From contig JALGPX010000027.1 in NCBI GenBank assembly GCA_023515795.1, forward strand, positions 68,779-100,070: a DNA stretch of 31,292 nucleotides, read 5' to 3'. The DNA comes from Amoeboaphelidium occidentale (lineage: Eukaryota > Aphelidiomycota > Aphelidea). Every line of letters starts with the position of its first letter. Position 1 is the first letter of the stretch. A model generated the notes under the pieces. That model searched no databases and was not told the DNA's origin. It was given only the letters and a program-made list of their open reading frames with translations. Of the stretch, positions 1-13,648 are shown piece by piece. The translations under genes were made by a program, and so were the position numbers.

Positions 1-2293
1 TTCACGAACATCTTTCCTGTATTGGTCCAACTGCTTTCGAACATTGTAATATTCTTCCATTTGACTGGTAACATCTTTTTCTTCAAACATCACTTTAATT
101 TCGTTGGCTTCTTCTTCATACTCAGCAATAGCAGCTTCCAGTTTTGGAACTGAAGCGGAGTTCTGGAATTGATAAAAAGACTTCTGCAACATGTATTCTG
201 GTTCAACTCCGTCAATACGAAGCAAATTCAATATCATGGAATACTTTTGATGGAAAGCAGACTTCAAAGCATCTGATTTTCCTTGCATGGTGTTCTTTAC
301 AGAGTCCGGGTCCAAACCTCCGGAAAGCATAAGAATAACAATACCACGATCATCAAGACCTCTTCTACCAGCACGACCAGACATTTGTATGTATTCACCA
401 CTGCTCAACATTCTCTGTTCACTACCATCAAACTTCTTAATGTTTGTAAACACAACAGTTTTAGCAGGCATATTCAAACCAATAGAAAAGGTTTCTGTCG
501 CAAAAAGCACTTTGATGAGACCTTCTTGGAAGAGAATCTCAATAACTTCTTTCAGAATAGGCAACAAACCACTGTGATGAATTCCAATGCCACGCTGAAG
601 CAAAGGAAGCAAGTGCTGAATTTGAGGAAGCTCTCTATCATCTTCGCCAAGGCATGATATTGCATTCTTGAAAACAGAGGTTATCAGAGTTCTTTCATCA
701 TCAGAGCTAAAATCTAGCTTTGATAATTGCAGTGCATTCGACTCGCACTCTCTTTTACTGAAAGAGAACACTATGACAGGCTGATAATTTCTTTGCCAAA
801 CCATTCGAACAATTTTGTAAAGATCAGAATTCTGGGATTTTTGTTGTTGCTTCGAAGGACCCTTTTGTTGATTCTGTGGCTTGGTTTCTAATTTAGAAAA
901 AGCTTGTGCAAAGTTCTTTTCCTTAAACACGGACTTTTCATCAACAATCAAGTGAATACCATCTCCGCCTTGAGGAAAAATATACTACAAATAGAGAAAT
1001 TAGTCTGTTCTTTCTTTTTTAATAGAAAGAAAATCTGAAAAGCGTCAAGTCAGAGTAACTATGACATAAATATGTTATCATTGTTAAATCCACCCAAAAC
1101 GGGCAGAAGTACAAACTCCAATGAATAAGTCATCATCATACTTGATTACGCTTTTCAGATTTTCAATTAAGAAAAAAAGACTTACATGCTGAAGAGGAAC
1201 AGGACGATAATCAGTGTAAACAACATGGCATGGCTGCTGATGAACTTGACAAATCCATTCAGAGAATTCAACAGCGTTGGGTATTGTAGCAGAAAGAAAA
1301 ACATAACGAACTTTGTGAGGCAGTAAAATAATAGATTCTTCCCAAACAACACCACGCTCTTTGTCTCTCATATAGTGCACTTCGTCGAAAATGACCCAAG
1401 ATACTTCGCGCATATGCTCTGAACCTCTGTACATCATTGATCTCAGAATTTCTGTGGTCATCACCAGACAAGAAGCAGATGGATTAATTGTAGTGTCACC
1501 AGTTTGTAAACCAACATCACCAAATTCAGCCAAAAGCTCACGATACTTTTGATTAGACAAAGCCTATACAGGAAGAAGATAAGTTAGTAAACTTCTTTAA
1601 ACAGACAACCCAGGGAGTGTAGCTCATTAGGAACAATTAGAAATTTTATAATCACTTCGTTATCATTTCCCCTTTTGTAATCACAGCGCTCCTGTAGGTT
1701 CAGAAGAATAAACTTACTTTAATAGGACTTGTGTAAATGACTCTCTGCTTATTCTTCAATGCAGTTGCAACAGCGTACTCAGCAACAACAGTTTTACCAG
1801 CAGAAGTGTGCGCAGAAACCAAAACACTTTCATTGCGTTCAATGCACGCAACAGACACTTTCTGAAACGGATCCAATTCAAAAGGATAAGATCGATTAGG
1901 AGGATTCAAGTATTTGTGTTCTGAGATCGGAGTGTAATTGTAATCCTTTGGAATTGAGACTTCGTGTCTAATTTGATGGTTGATCTTCACGGGAGACTCA
2001 ACATTCTCAGCTTTTGTCCCAGTCTCAGCGTCATACTGCGCAGGCACGAATTCTTTGGATTTTTCTTCTTCAAAAGCATCAACAACTTCGTACTTCTTTT
2101 CTTGTACTTTGACCTTCTTTGATAAAGACTTTGCAGCGCTTGGTAAATTCTGTTGAGACTTTTCTACGCGCTCAGGTTCGCGTTCTCTTTTCAGGTGCAG
2201 CGCAGATTCGATGGCTTCTTCAGAGGCTTTTTCATTGAACACGTCAAAAAGGGAATCGTCAGCGGTTTTCTTTGTTGAAGAAGCGGAAAACAT
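1..2293 (-). CDS. MTR4: Exosome-associated DExH RNA helicase Mtr4 (3' end outside window)
   Basis: ATP-dependent 3'-5' RNA helicase that feeds nuclear RNAs to the exosome, alone or in TRAMP-type complexes. Exons as I read them: 1718-2293, 1186-1563 and 984 down to the window edge, with introns of 154 and 201 nt. The start is the ATG at 2291-2293; the frame is open upstream only through a TTG. Visible motifs: AHTSAGKT (Walker A), DEVH in the second exon, LSATIPNA (motif III) and [10 protein letters not shown] (motif VI). The segment around [13 protein letters not shown] and [17 protein letters not shown] reads very close to yeast Mtr4, and the acidic N-terminal DDSLFDVF resembles the Mtr4 N-terminus. 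Ski2 is the alternative, but the short N-terminus and the HEVSIP.DY segment fit Mtr4. The arch/KOW and C-terminal domains lie beyond position 1. The second intron holds an inverted repeat (1029-1164). Confidence 0.93.
1029..1164. repeat. Foldback / inverted-repeat element inside MTR4 intron 2
   Basis: Arms 1029-1045 and 1148-1164 are perfect 17-bp reverse complements (GAAAATCTGAAAAGCGT). Pairing continues for five more bases (CAAGT at 1046-1050 with ACTTG at 1140-1144) after a 3-nt bulge. The loop is about 89 nt and may form inner hairpins (for example around 1064-1080). The unit is about 136 bp, so removing it would leave an intron of about 65 nt, nearer the local norm. I see no convincing target-site duplication. 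It could be a MITE-like insertion, a structured intronic RNA or a hairpin precursor. Confidence 0.75.
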
Positions 2294-2447
2294 TTCCCTC
2301 AAAAGAAAAAATTCTTTCGGTTTTTTGTAGGCGCAGATCGTTTCACTTTCGACCTTTCACGGAAATAAGAAAAGTCAATTGCAGCAAAAGATATTCTATT
2401 TGTTTAAATATAAAAACCGTTCTTCTTCTCCGTAGTCGCATTCATTA
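2294..2447. promoter_or_regulatory. Short spacer between MTR4 start and RPC7 stop
   Basis: These 154 bp separate the MTR4 start codon from the stop codon of the upstream same-strand gene. They must hold the MTR4 promoter and 5' UTR and the RPC7 3' end. The content is T/A-rich and no specific element is recognisable. Confidence 0.4.
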
Positions 2448-2978
2448 TCAGGAATAAGTTGCTTCGTTCTCTCCACCGCTGTCTTCATCGTAACCTTCTC
2501 CGTTATCAAAGTACGTGTCGCCGTAATCGTTCTCTTCTTCATCTTCTTCGTCATCGTAATTCTCATCTTGTTGTTCATTATTCTGTTCTTCTTCGTCCTG
2601 GGGTTTCTGTGATTTGCTTTCGGCTAGGGCTTGCTCTGTGAGTTTCTGTAATTCTGCAGCATCGAATTTCACTGGGAGTTTCTGTTGCTTTTTACGTGTC
2701 GATGGTTGAGATAGTTCAGCAGGAATCAGGAGGAATCTTTGCTTTGTAATTTGTTCTTTAGGTCTTATCAAGAATCTGTCGCTGTACTTTTTGATTCTCG
2801 CAGCCTTCTCCTTCTGAGTCACACGGAATCTCTGTGGAATCCATAAACTCTCATCCAAAGGGTCAACACTCGGAGGCGTAATGTCCATCCGGGGAAATAA
2901 TTCCGGAGGTTGATATTGCTTCAAGAAGTCGCGCTGTTCCTGTGTGTACTTTTTGCGTTGATCGCGTTTCGGAGGCAT
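2448..2978 (-). CDS. POLR3G: RNA polymerase III subunit RPC7 (Rpc31 / POLR3G family)
   Basis: 176-residue single-exon gene starting at the ATG at 2976-2978. It is a subunit of the Pol III-specific initiation trimer, which acts in the nucleus in transcription of tRNA, 5S and other small RNAs. A basic N-terminus leads into a proline-rich stretch (PPELFPRMDITPP) that matches the PPPLFPD segment of human RPC7. A middle segment carries YSDRFLIRPKEQI. The last 60 residues are strongly acidic and end in ENDYGDTYFDNGEGYDEDS followed by EATY, close to the C-terminus of human POLR3G (ENDY..SYF..GDD...EATY). Identification rests on this C-terminal signature plus length and charge pattern, since the rest is poorly conserved in the family. 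It shares its strand with MTR4 and SERCA. Confidence 0.85.
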   Translation of the reverse strand: MPPKRDQRKKYTQEQRDFLKQYQPPELFPRMDITPPSVDPLDESLWIPQRFRVTQKEKAARIKKYSDRFLIRPKEQITKQRFLLIPAELSQPSTRKKQQKLPVKFDAAELQKLTEQALAESKSQKPQDEEEQNNEQQDENYDDEEDEEENDYGDTYFDNGEGYDEDSGGENEATYS

Positions 2979-3036
2979 CAGTTGTGGAAATACGAGGCTT
3001 TTCCTTTATTACGTTCTTGTTTCCTTCTTTTATCTT

Positions 3037-6304
<3,268 letters not shown>

Positions 6305-6552
6305 TTTTGAAATGATTCTGTGGTAGAAAACTGTGTTGCAGATCTGCCAGTTGTCGGCGCAGTGCAGTTTCGTAATTCCACTAGTTTCCGTGAGGCACAG
6401 GGATATCGTAACCATCAATAGCTTACCGTGATATAATTGCACACTTTAAGAACCTTATCAAGGAAGGGATCATCGTGAACCAGGGTTTGCGTCCAGCTAG
6501 CCTTGTCACAACTCAATCGCAAACAAGCCATGCTTGATATTTCTTCGTCAGA
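6305..6552. promoter_or_regulatory. Divergent spacer between SERCA and WD40-receptor kinase
   Basis: These 248 bp lie between two diverging starts and must drive both genes. No canonical motif stands out. The minus strand contains an ATG-led open stretch (6427-6531) ending at a GTAAGC donor, which could be an alternative first exon of the pump. Confidence 0.4.
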
Positions 6553-9500
6553 ATGATACTGAACATAAGATACTTAATGATATGCCTGTTACCATACTAT
6601 TTGGCACTGGATTACCAAAAGAGCTTTCTAGTCTCAAGTAATTCCTACTGTTTCAGCTCATGATCTCTTTTAGACCTATCCGCTGTTAATTACTGTGTAA
6701 AAGTTTACAAAGATACCATCATTCACACAGCAAATACCGACTTATATCAGAGGTATTTTAACAGTGGTCGAATAATAAGAATCTTGAGAGGATCATCAGC
6801 ATTGGTCAGGAACTTCTTGATTGCGAATGGAACAGATTTGCTTTACGCAGTTTCTTATGATAGTCAAGTCCAGGTCTGGAATCTTACATCTGGAACTTTA
6901 AACGGAAGGTTTTTGATCCCAGGAGGTTCTGAATTATACGCCCTGGCTCTGGCTCAGAGCTCCCTGTTTGTTGGTGGTACTGGTAGCAAAATCAACAGGT
7001 TGAACTTGCAGAACGGAAGAGTTTCGCAATTCTTCGATCTTCAGATGGACACAATTAGTGTCATGCTTGTGCACTCTCAGTTCCTCTTTGCAGGCACGAT
7101 GTCATCCCGACTACGTTTAGGTCGATGGAGGTTAGCCTCTGGTGCACTCGATGGCACTTACGCAGGGCACACCAACCCCTTAGCTGCACTTTATATTGAA
7201 AATGATCGTTTATTCAGTGGAAGCTTTGATGGAGTCGTTTTTATGTGGGATTATATCTTTTTTGAAATTTTGGCAACATACAGAGGTAAACAGTAACTGT
7301 CTGACTTATTTTCTAGTACCCATTATTGCCTTGTCTACTATTATAGTCAAACAAGGAAAGCTTTATGTTGGCGGAGGTGTCGATTTTGGAATTTACGTTT
7401 ATGACGTTGAATCCACAAATCCAATGCGCGTATTGCGAGGTGCTATGAATAGTATTTTTTCGATGGAGTTCCATGATGATTTCTTAATCGCATCCGGGTC
7501 TCAGGGAAGCATTCATATATGGAACTTGACATCAGGATTACAGGTTGCGCAATATCAAGGTTAATTTTATTTCTTAAACTGATTTTAGGTTTTGACCCGA
7601 GGCTTCGACATGTAGTTGTTACATCAAGATCGGTTTTTACTATGGGCAATGCTGGAATACTTCAAGTTTGGGATAAAGAATCGGGCAATGAGAAATTATT
7701 GCAGTCATACGATGTAGGGTTTGGGATTTTTGCTGTTGCCATGTCGAAGGACCATCTTTACCTAGGAGGAACGGTTCTGCAAATTTTAGAATGGGACATA
7801 GAAACGATGCGTCCCCTTAGGAGTTTTTTAGGCCACCTCAATTCTGTTTCTTATTTACTGCTAGTTGATCAGATTTTGTACTCTGGTTCTAGAGATTACA
7901 CTGTAAAATCTTGGGATATACAGAGTGCATCAGTCATAAGGGATTTTTTGGAACCAAATGACTATGCGATATACATTGCCGTTTCTCCCGAATGGCTTTA
8001 TTCACTCGGCGGTGACAGTGGATATCTCAGTCGCTGGAACCTAACAGATGGCACAAGGCGATTCCATAGATATGCTGCTTCGGATCGTAGCAATGCGAAC
8101 TGTATGGCTATTACAGATGACTACATTTTGGCTGGATTGGCCTCACAAATTTTCATTTTTAGAGCTGGAGATTTATCTTTGGTTACTACTCTTTCCCCGG
8201 GAAAGCAACTCGCTCCATACGCAATGATCGTTAACGGCGATATCTTGTATGTTGGGTACGTTAATGGAGATGTAGTTATTTGGAATTTGTACACTTTCGA
8301 ACAAACTTTTACTATCAAAGGTCATTCAGACTATATTGCATCGTTTGAGATTGACAATAACAACCTCTTTTCTGTTTCGGGCGATGGAACGATGAAGCGA
8401 TGGAATCTTGATAACTTGAGGCAGTCATTCACTTTTCGGGATCGTTCTAATGCAATTACTGCGATCTATCTGGCTGAAGGCAAATTATGGACAGGAACTT
8501 TACAGGGCAACGTAGATGTTTATGATATCAGTACTGCTTTTCTTATAAACACACTTGAGCCTAAAGGTGGATCTATTCAGATATTCTTCGAGAACAAGAG
8601 TGGTGGCTTGAATGCATTAACAGAACAAGGCCGCGTCGTTGACCTCGAAAAACGTTCAACTATCGCAGAACTTAGGGTAGATGATAGAGTGATTTCTTCA
8701 TTAATCTTTCGAGAAGTGCTCTACTTCTCAGACAAATCGAACCATTTGAAAATGTGGAATTCTACTATGCTTTTAACACCAGAGATTATTTTCACTAGTT
8801 CTCAAGTTTCTATCGTCGCGATAACGGCCGATGAAGAAAACGTTTACGTCGCTCAATCCGATTATGTAATAGTGGCTATTGGTCTTGTCGATAAAGCTGC
8901 ATTGAGTAAATTTATTGGCCATAAGGGGCAAGTTTTGTGTTTGCTATCATGGGGAGAGTACTTGCTTTCATCATCTGATGACAAAACTATTATTATGTGG
9001 CAAAAAAGCACAGGAGAACTTCGTACACAATTATCAAGGAGCCTAAATTCCCTTGGGCACCTTGGGGCTGTGAATTACATAGTTATCTGTGAATCGACAC
9101 TGTTTAGCGGTGGAGCAGATAATGTTGTTCGTCAATGGAATCTCGAAAGTTTGTCTCATGAAGACGTATTTGTCGGTCACACGAAGCAAGTTAATGTGAT
9201 AATGTGTCATAACAGCTCTTTTGTATTTTCAGGAGGAGATGATCAAGCTATTTTCATGTGGGCTCCAAAGATTTCTCGCATCTCAGAAGCCACTCGGACA
9301 GCTACGCAATTAAGTGGTCAAAGTCTGGCAAGAAGTAGGAGAGCTGTATTTTCCGTCAAAGCCAACAACATCGCGGCCAATAGTATTGTAATAATCGGGG
9401 CTGTAGTATCAGCTGTAATTGCCATATTAGCTCTTGCTGTTTTGATTTTGAAGTTGCGAAAACTTCATTTCTGGCATTCTGTCAAGGACTTCGTCTTGAA

Positions 9501-11120
9501 CTCCAACATTTCGGATTCGACACAAAGCAGTCCTTCTGCGTATGATCCCACTCTTCTGAACACTGTTTTAGGTTTATCAAAGCCTGCGTATTTACTAGTT
9601 AAAGACGAAGAGCTAATTATGGAGCGGCAGATTGCTACAGGAGGTGGCGGTCAAGTTTTCATTGGTCGTTGCTTGTCCAAGCAAGCAATTAGTAGATCTG
9701 GTCGTGAGACTATTATTGTAAAGAAGACTGCTAATGATTATGAATCCTTGAGCAAAACTCAAAAATCCCTCTTCGACCAGGAAGTTTCTTTAATGGAGTA
9801 TCTTGGGGCTAAGGATCATATTGCAAAAATTATTGGATACACTAATAGGCCATGCTGCATTCTGATGAAGTTCTATGCGGAGGGTTCTCTTGAAAATTGG
9901 ATTGAAAAATTAACACCACTGCTAAGAGCACAATTCTGCTTGGATATTGCCAATGGTATCTTCAACATGCACTCGCTCCTTGTTGCACACTGCGATTTGA
10001 AGCCACAGAACATTTTAATCGAAACGATTGAGTACAAGTGCCAACGTCGACGCGTTTGTTTCTTGACAGACTTTGGTATTTCCAACATTCTGTCTGACAC
10101 TATTCTTTCTTCAAGAAACTTCAATGTCGTGAATTTGCGTGGCTTATCTGTATACTACGCTTCACCAGAAGCCTTTACTAGATTTCGTCAGANAACAACA
10201 TCGCGGCCAATAGTATTGTAATAATCGGCGCTGTAGTATCGGCTGTAATTGCCATATTAGCTCTTGCTGGTTTGATTTTGAAGTTGCGAAAACTTCATTT
10301 CTGGCATTCTGTCAAGGACTTCGTCTTGAACTCCAACATTTCGGATTCGACACAAAGCAGTCCTTCTGCGTATGATCCCACTCTTCTGAACACTGTTTTA
10401 GGTTTATCAAAGCCTGCGTATTTACTAGTTAAAGACGAAGAGCTAATTATGGAGCGGCAGATTGCTACAGGAGGTGGCGGTCAAGTTTTCATTGGTCGTT
10501 GCTTGTCCAAGCAAGCAATTAGTAGATCTGGTCGTGAGACTATTATTGTAAAGAAGACTGCTAATGATTATGAATCCTTGAGCAAAACTCAAAAATCCCT
10601 CTTCGACCAGGAAGTTTCTTTAATGGAGTATCTTGGGGCTAAGGATCATATTGCAAAAATTATTGGATACACTAATAGGCCATGCTGCATTCTGATGAAG
10701 TTCTATGCGGAGGGTTCTCTTGAAAATTGGATTGAAAAATTAACACCATTGCTAAGAGCACAATTCTGCTTGGATATTGCCAATGGTATCTTCAACATGC
10801 ACTCGCTCCTTGTTGCACACTGCGATTTGAAGCCACAGAACATTTTAATCGAAACGATTGAGTACAAGTGCCAACGTCGACGCGTTTGTTTCTTGACAGA
10901 CTTTGGTATTTCCAACATTCTGTCTGACACTATTCTTTCTTCAAGAAACTTCAATGTCGTGAATTTGCGTGGCTTATCTGTATACTACGCTTCACCAGAA
11001 GCCTTTACTAGATTTCGTCAGAAACTATTCGGCGACTCAAATCGTCTAAAGGCCAGCGATATCTACTCTTTTGGAGCCATAGTATACCACTTGTTGACAC
11101 GAAAAGCTCCATGGAACTAG
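6553..11120 (+). CDS. WD40-ectodomain, single-pass receptor-type protein kinase
   Basis: Predicted type I membrane kinase. Exons are 6553-6637, 6674-7285, 7317-7559 and 7589 onward, with introns of 36, 31 and 29 nt. Exon 1 encodes a signal peptide (MILNIRYLMICLLPYYLAL). About 870 residues of WD40-like repeats follow, with roughly 18 or more blade-end signatures such as VQVWNL, IHIWNL, VKSWDI, MKRWNL and VRQWNL, enough for two or three beta-propellers. An RSRR basic site precedes a membrane helix (SIVIIGAVVSAVIAILALAV). The cytoplasmic kinase shows GGGGQVF (glycine loop), IIVKK, AHCDLKPQNIL (catalytic loop), TDFG and SPE. An 829-bp block is present twice around an N at 10193. Joining 10192 to 11023 gives 3642 coding bases, divisible by three (1213 residues). 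The kinase stops after DIYSFG...APWN and lacks the last helices. Ligand and pathway are unknown. Confidence 0.85.
9364..11022. repeat. 829-bp near-identical direct duplication around a single N (probable assembly artefact)
   Basis: Copies are 9364-10192 and 10194-11022, separated by the ambiguous base at 10193. I count four substitutions: three within the first 85 bp (GGGGCT/GGCGCT, TATCAG/TATCGG, GCTGTT/GCTGGT) and one later (CCACTG/CCATTG). Read literally, the second copy is out of frame with the first and gives a premature stop at 10221. Collapsing the copies restores an uninterrupted kinase. This suggests two overlapping contig ends or haplotypes that were joined without merging. Confidence 0.9.
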
Positions 11121-11166
11121 AATATATAGCCTTGTCAATTTGTTTATTTACTTGCTTTTAGCCAAA

Positions 11167-12970
11167 TTATGCAAATGACTTGACAAAGTTTGGCATGATC
11201 TCATCCCTCAACTGCTTGTTCAATTCATCATTGATCTTTCCTTCCTTGCTGATAGTTTCCAAAACATGAGGGAAACTCTGCTTGACGTACGGAATAATAG
11301 CTTGTTCAAATTCTCCAACCTTGTTCACAGGCAACTTGTCCAAGAAACCATTGACACCAGCGTAAATGATGATGACTTGCTCTTCCACAGGCAAAGGCTT
11401 GTACTGCTTCTGCTTCAACAATTCAGTCAAACGAGCACCACGGTTCAATGTGAACTGAGTAGATGCGTCCAAGTCAGAACCGAACTGAGCGAAAGCTGCA
11501 ACTTCACGGTATTGAGCCAAAAAGAGCTTCAAAGAACCTGCAACCTGCTTCATAGCTTTAATCTGAGCAGCAGATCCAACACGAGACACAGACAAACCGA
11601 CGTTGATAGCAGGACGAACACCCTTGAAGAAAAGTTCAGCTTCCAAGAAGATCTGTCCATCAGTAATGGAAATGACGTTAGTTGGGATATAAGCAGAAAC
11701 GTCACCACCCTGAGTTTCAATAATAGGCAAAGCAGTCAAAGAACCCCCACCAAACTTCTTGTTCATCTTAGCAGCTCTCTCCAAAAGACGGGAGTGCAAG
11801 TAGAAGACATCACCAGGGTAAGCTTCACGACCAGGAGGACGACGCAACAACAAACTCATCTGACGGTAAGCAACAGCCTGCTTGGACAAGTCATCATAGA
11901 TAATCAAAGCGTGCTTTCCATTGTCACGGAAGTGTTCACCCATGGTACAGCCAGAATATGGAGCCAAGAACTGAAGAGGAGCAGCTTCAGAAGCCGTAGC
12001 AGCAACAACGATGGAGTATTTCAAAGCATCGTATTGTTCCAAAGTCTGAACGAACTGAGCAACAGTAGATCTCTTCTGACCAATAGCAACGTAAACACAG
12101 TAAAGCTTCATGTGCTCTTGGTTACCATCGTTCCATCTCTTCTGGTTGATGATAGCATCCAAAGCAACAGCAGTCTTACCAGTTTGTCTGTCACCAATAA
12201 TCAATTCTCTCTGACCTCTACCAATAGGAACCATAGAGTCGATACACTTGATACCAGTTTGCATAGGTTCGTTGACAGAGTGACGAGGAATAATACCAGG
12301 AGCCTTGACTTGCACTCTAGCTCTCTTGACGTTGGTAATTGGACCCTTTCCGTCAATAGGGTTACCCAAAGCATCGACAACACGACCCAAAAGACCTAAC
12401 ATTAAATCAGCAACATCTCCGAAAACAAACTAACCTTCACCCTGAGGAACATCCACAATGTTACCAGTTCTCTTGACGGTATCACCTTCCTTGATCAAAC
12501 GATCGTTACCGAAAACGACGATACCAACATTATCCGGTTCCAGGTTCAGAGCCATACCCTAAAGATAAAAAAACAACTGATTAGCTTGCAAGCAGAAGCG
12601 AACCTGAACTCCGGATGAGAATTCAACCATTTCTTCAGCCTGAACATTTCTCAAACCGTACACACGGGCGATACCATCACCAATGGACAACACACGGCCA
12701 GTCTCTTCCAAGTCCGAAGCTTTGCTGGTACCCAAGATTCTCTCTTCTAAAATCGAAGACACTTCCGAAGCAGCTGAAATTTAATGGAAACCATAAAAGA
12801 AATAATTACATGCTTTTGCCTTCACAAGGCCGCTAGCGGAGAACATTCTGAGTTGGGCTGCGGTGACGGCAGCAACTTTAGGCAGCTAAAATCAAATCAG
12901 AAAGTTCGCTAGTCAATAGGCTTACTCTTGTCAGACGCGTACGGGTAAGTTGAATTGATTTACGCAACAT
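11167..12970 (-). CDS. ATP5F1A: Mitochondrial ATP synthase F1 subunit alpha
   Basis: 547-residue alpha subunit of the F1 catalytic head in the mitochondrial matrix; it binds non-catalytic nucleotide. Five exons: 12926-12970, 12810-12885, 12604-12773, 12435-12558 and 11167-12395. Introns are 40, 36, 45 and 39 nt. The total is 1644 coding bases, divisible by three. Exon 1 plus exon 2 encode a basic, acid-free presequence ([15 protein letters not shown], then ...RMFSASG). The mature protein starts near [12 protein letters not shown], with the beta-barrel ([14 protein letters not shown]), P-loop GDRQTGKT, the segment [10 protein letters not shown] and a helical C-terminus. Length matches the family. 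The protein-coding 5' end is split finely while the rest is one exon. It converges on the receptor kinase with 46 bp between stop codons and diverges from the bL21m gene. Confidence 0.97.
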
Positions 12971-13648
12971 TTTCCTGTAGAGCCGTTGTGGATTAACTGG
13001 AACTTAAGAAAGTTGTTGTTTACGAAAGAGAAATTTTGTTCGCTCTCGGCCGATGATGGAGTTTCGGTTGACGGCAAGGGATCGGTTTCATCAACGCTTC
13101 TGTAGTAGGCTCGAGTAAATAGCAGACTATTTGAATCGCTGCGTTTGGCCAAAGGCTTAATTCTTAAATTCAATATCTCATAAAGCTTAACCGTTTGCGT
13201 AATTAAATCTTAAATCAGCTTAACATGTTTTAAAAGCGACAGTAAAATCTTCAATAATTCCCTCATGCTTTTAAGATGCTTTTAAACTAGGCGGCTTAAA
13301 AGCTGAATGGTTTTTACGATCGTGCTTTGCGTTTAAATTGACCGTGTCGCAAAGGTGTTAAGCCTTGATTGATCGAGCGCTCGCATGAGTCGTTCTAAAA
13401 GGCTTTTCTACAGGTTAATTGTGTTATCATTCCTGCTTTTACAGCTCGATGTTTTGCTTATGCTGAAATACACCCGTCTCAAGGGATTGATGTTTCATTT
13501 TCACGCTTTCAACTAGCTCACAGTCACTATGCTTTCTCAGAATAATTTTAGTCGAAACAGTAAAAGATAACATGAAGTTCAAATGATCGTTTTTCAGTTG
13601 CTCAAGATTACTTTGACTATTCATCTTCTTTTTGACCTCTGATTCAGA
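12971..13648. promoter_or_regulatory. 678-bp divergent intergenic region, TTAA-rich centre
   Basis: Separates the divergent starts of two nuclear genes for mitochondrial proteins (ATP synthase alpha and bL21m). The stretch from about 13155 to 13340 is dense in CTTAA / TTTTAA words (about ten, for example GCTTAATTCTTAAATTC, GCTTTTAAGATGCTTTTAA). A 10-bp palindrome CGAGCGCTCG sits at 13374-13383. Open frames here (12931-13173 and 13439-13624 on the minus strand) lack an ATG, recognisable content or both. I see no RNA gene. Confidence 0.45.

Noticed and set aside
1611-1710. tRNA-like words in MTR4 intron 1 on the plus strand (GTAGCTCATTAG at 1619-1630, GGTTCAGAA at 1697-1705)
   Set aside because: No matching D-stem, acceptor stem or anticodon arm can be paired.
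10194-11120. Second, independent kinase gene after the receptor kinase
   Set aside because: It is the second copy of an unmerged assembly overlap and has no start, promoter or ectodomain of its own.
11266-12399. Long 377-codon plus-strand frame opposite the ATP synthase alpha gene
   Set aside because: It is the antisense shadow of a highly conserved coding exon, with serine/arginine/threonine-rich nonsense content.
12931-13173. 80-codon minus-strand frame upstream of ATP synthase alpha
   Set aside because: It starts at TTG, overlaps the presequence exon in another frame, and matches nothing I recognise. It could be 5' UTR.
13374-13383. 10-bp palindrome CGAGCGCTCG
   Set aside because: Expected by chance many times in 31 kb and not tied to another signal.
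13439-13624. 61-codon minus-strand frame in the same spacer
   Set aside because: Short, with no recognisable content and no conserved context.
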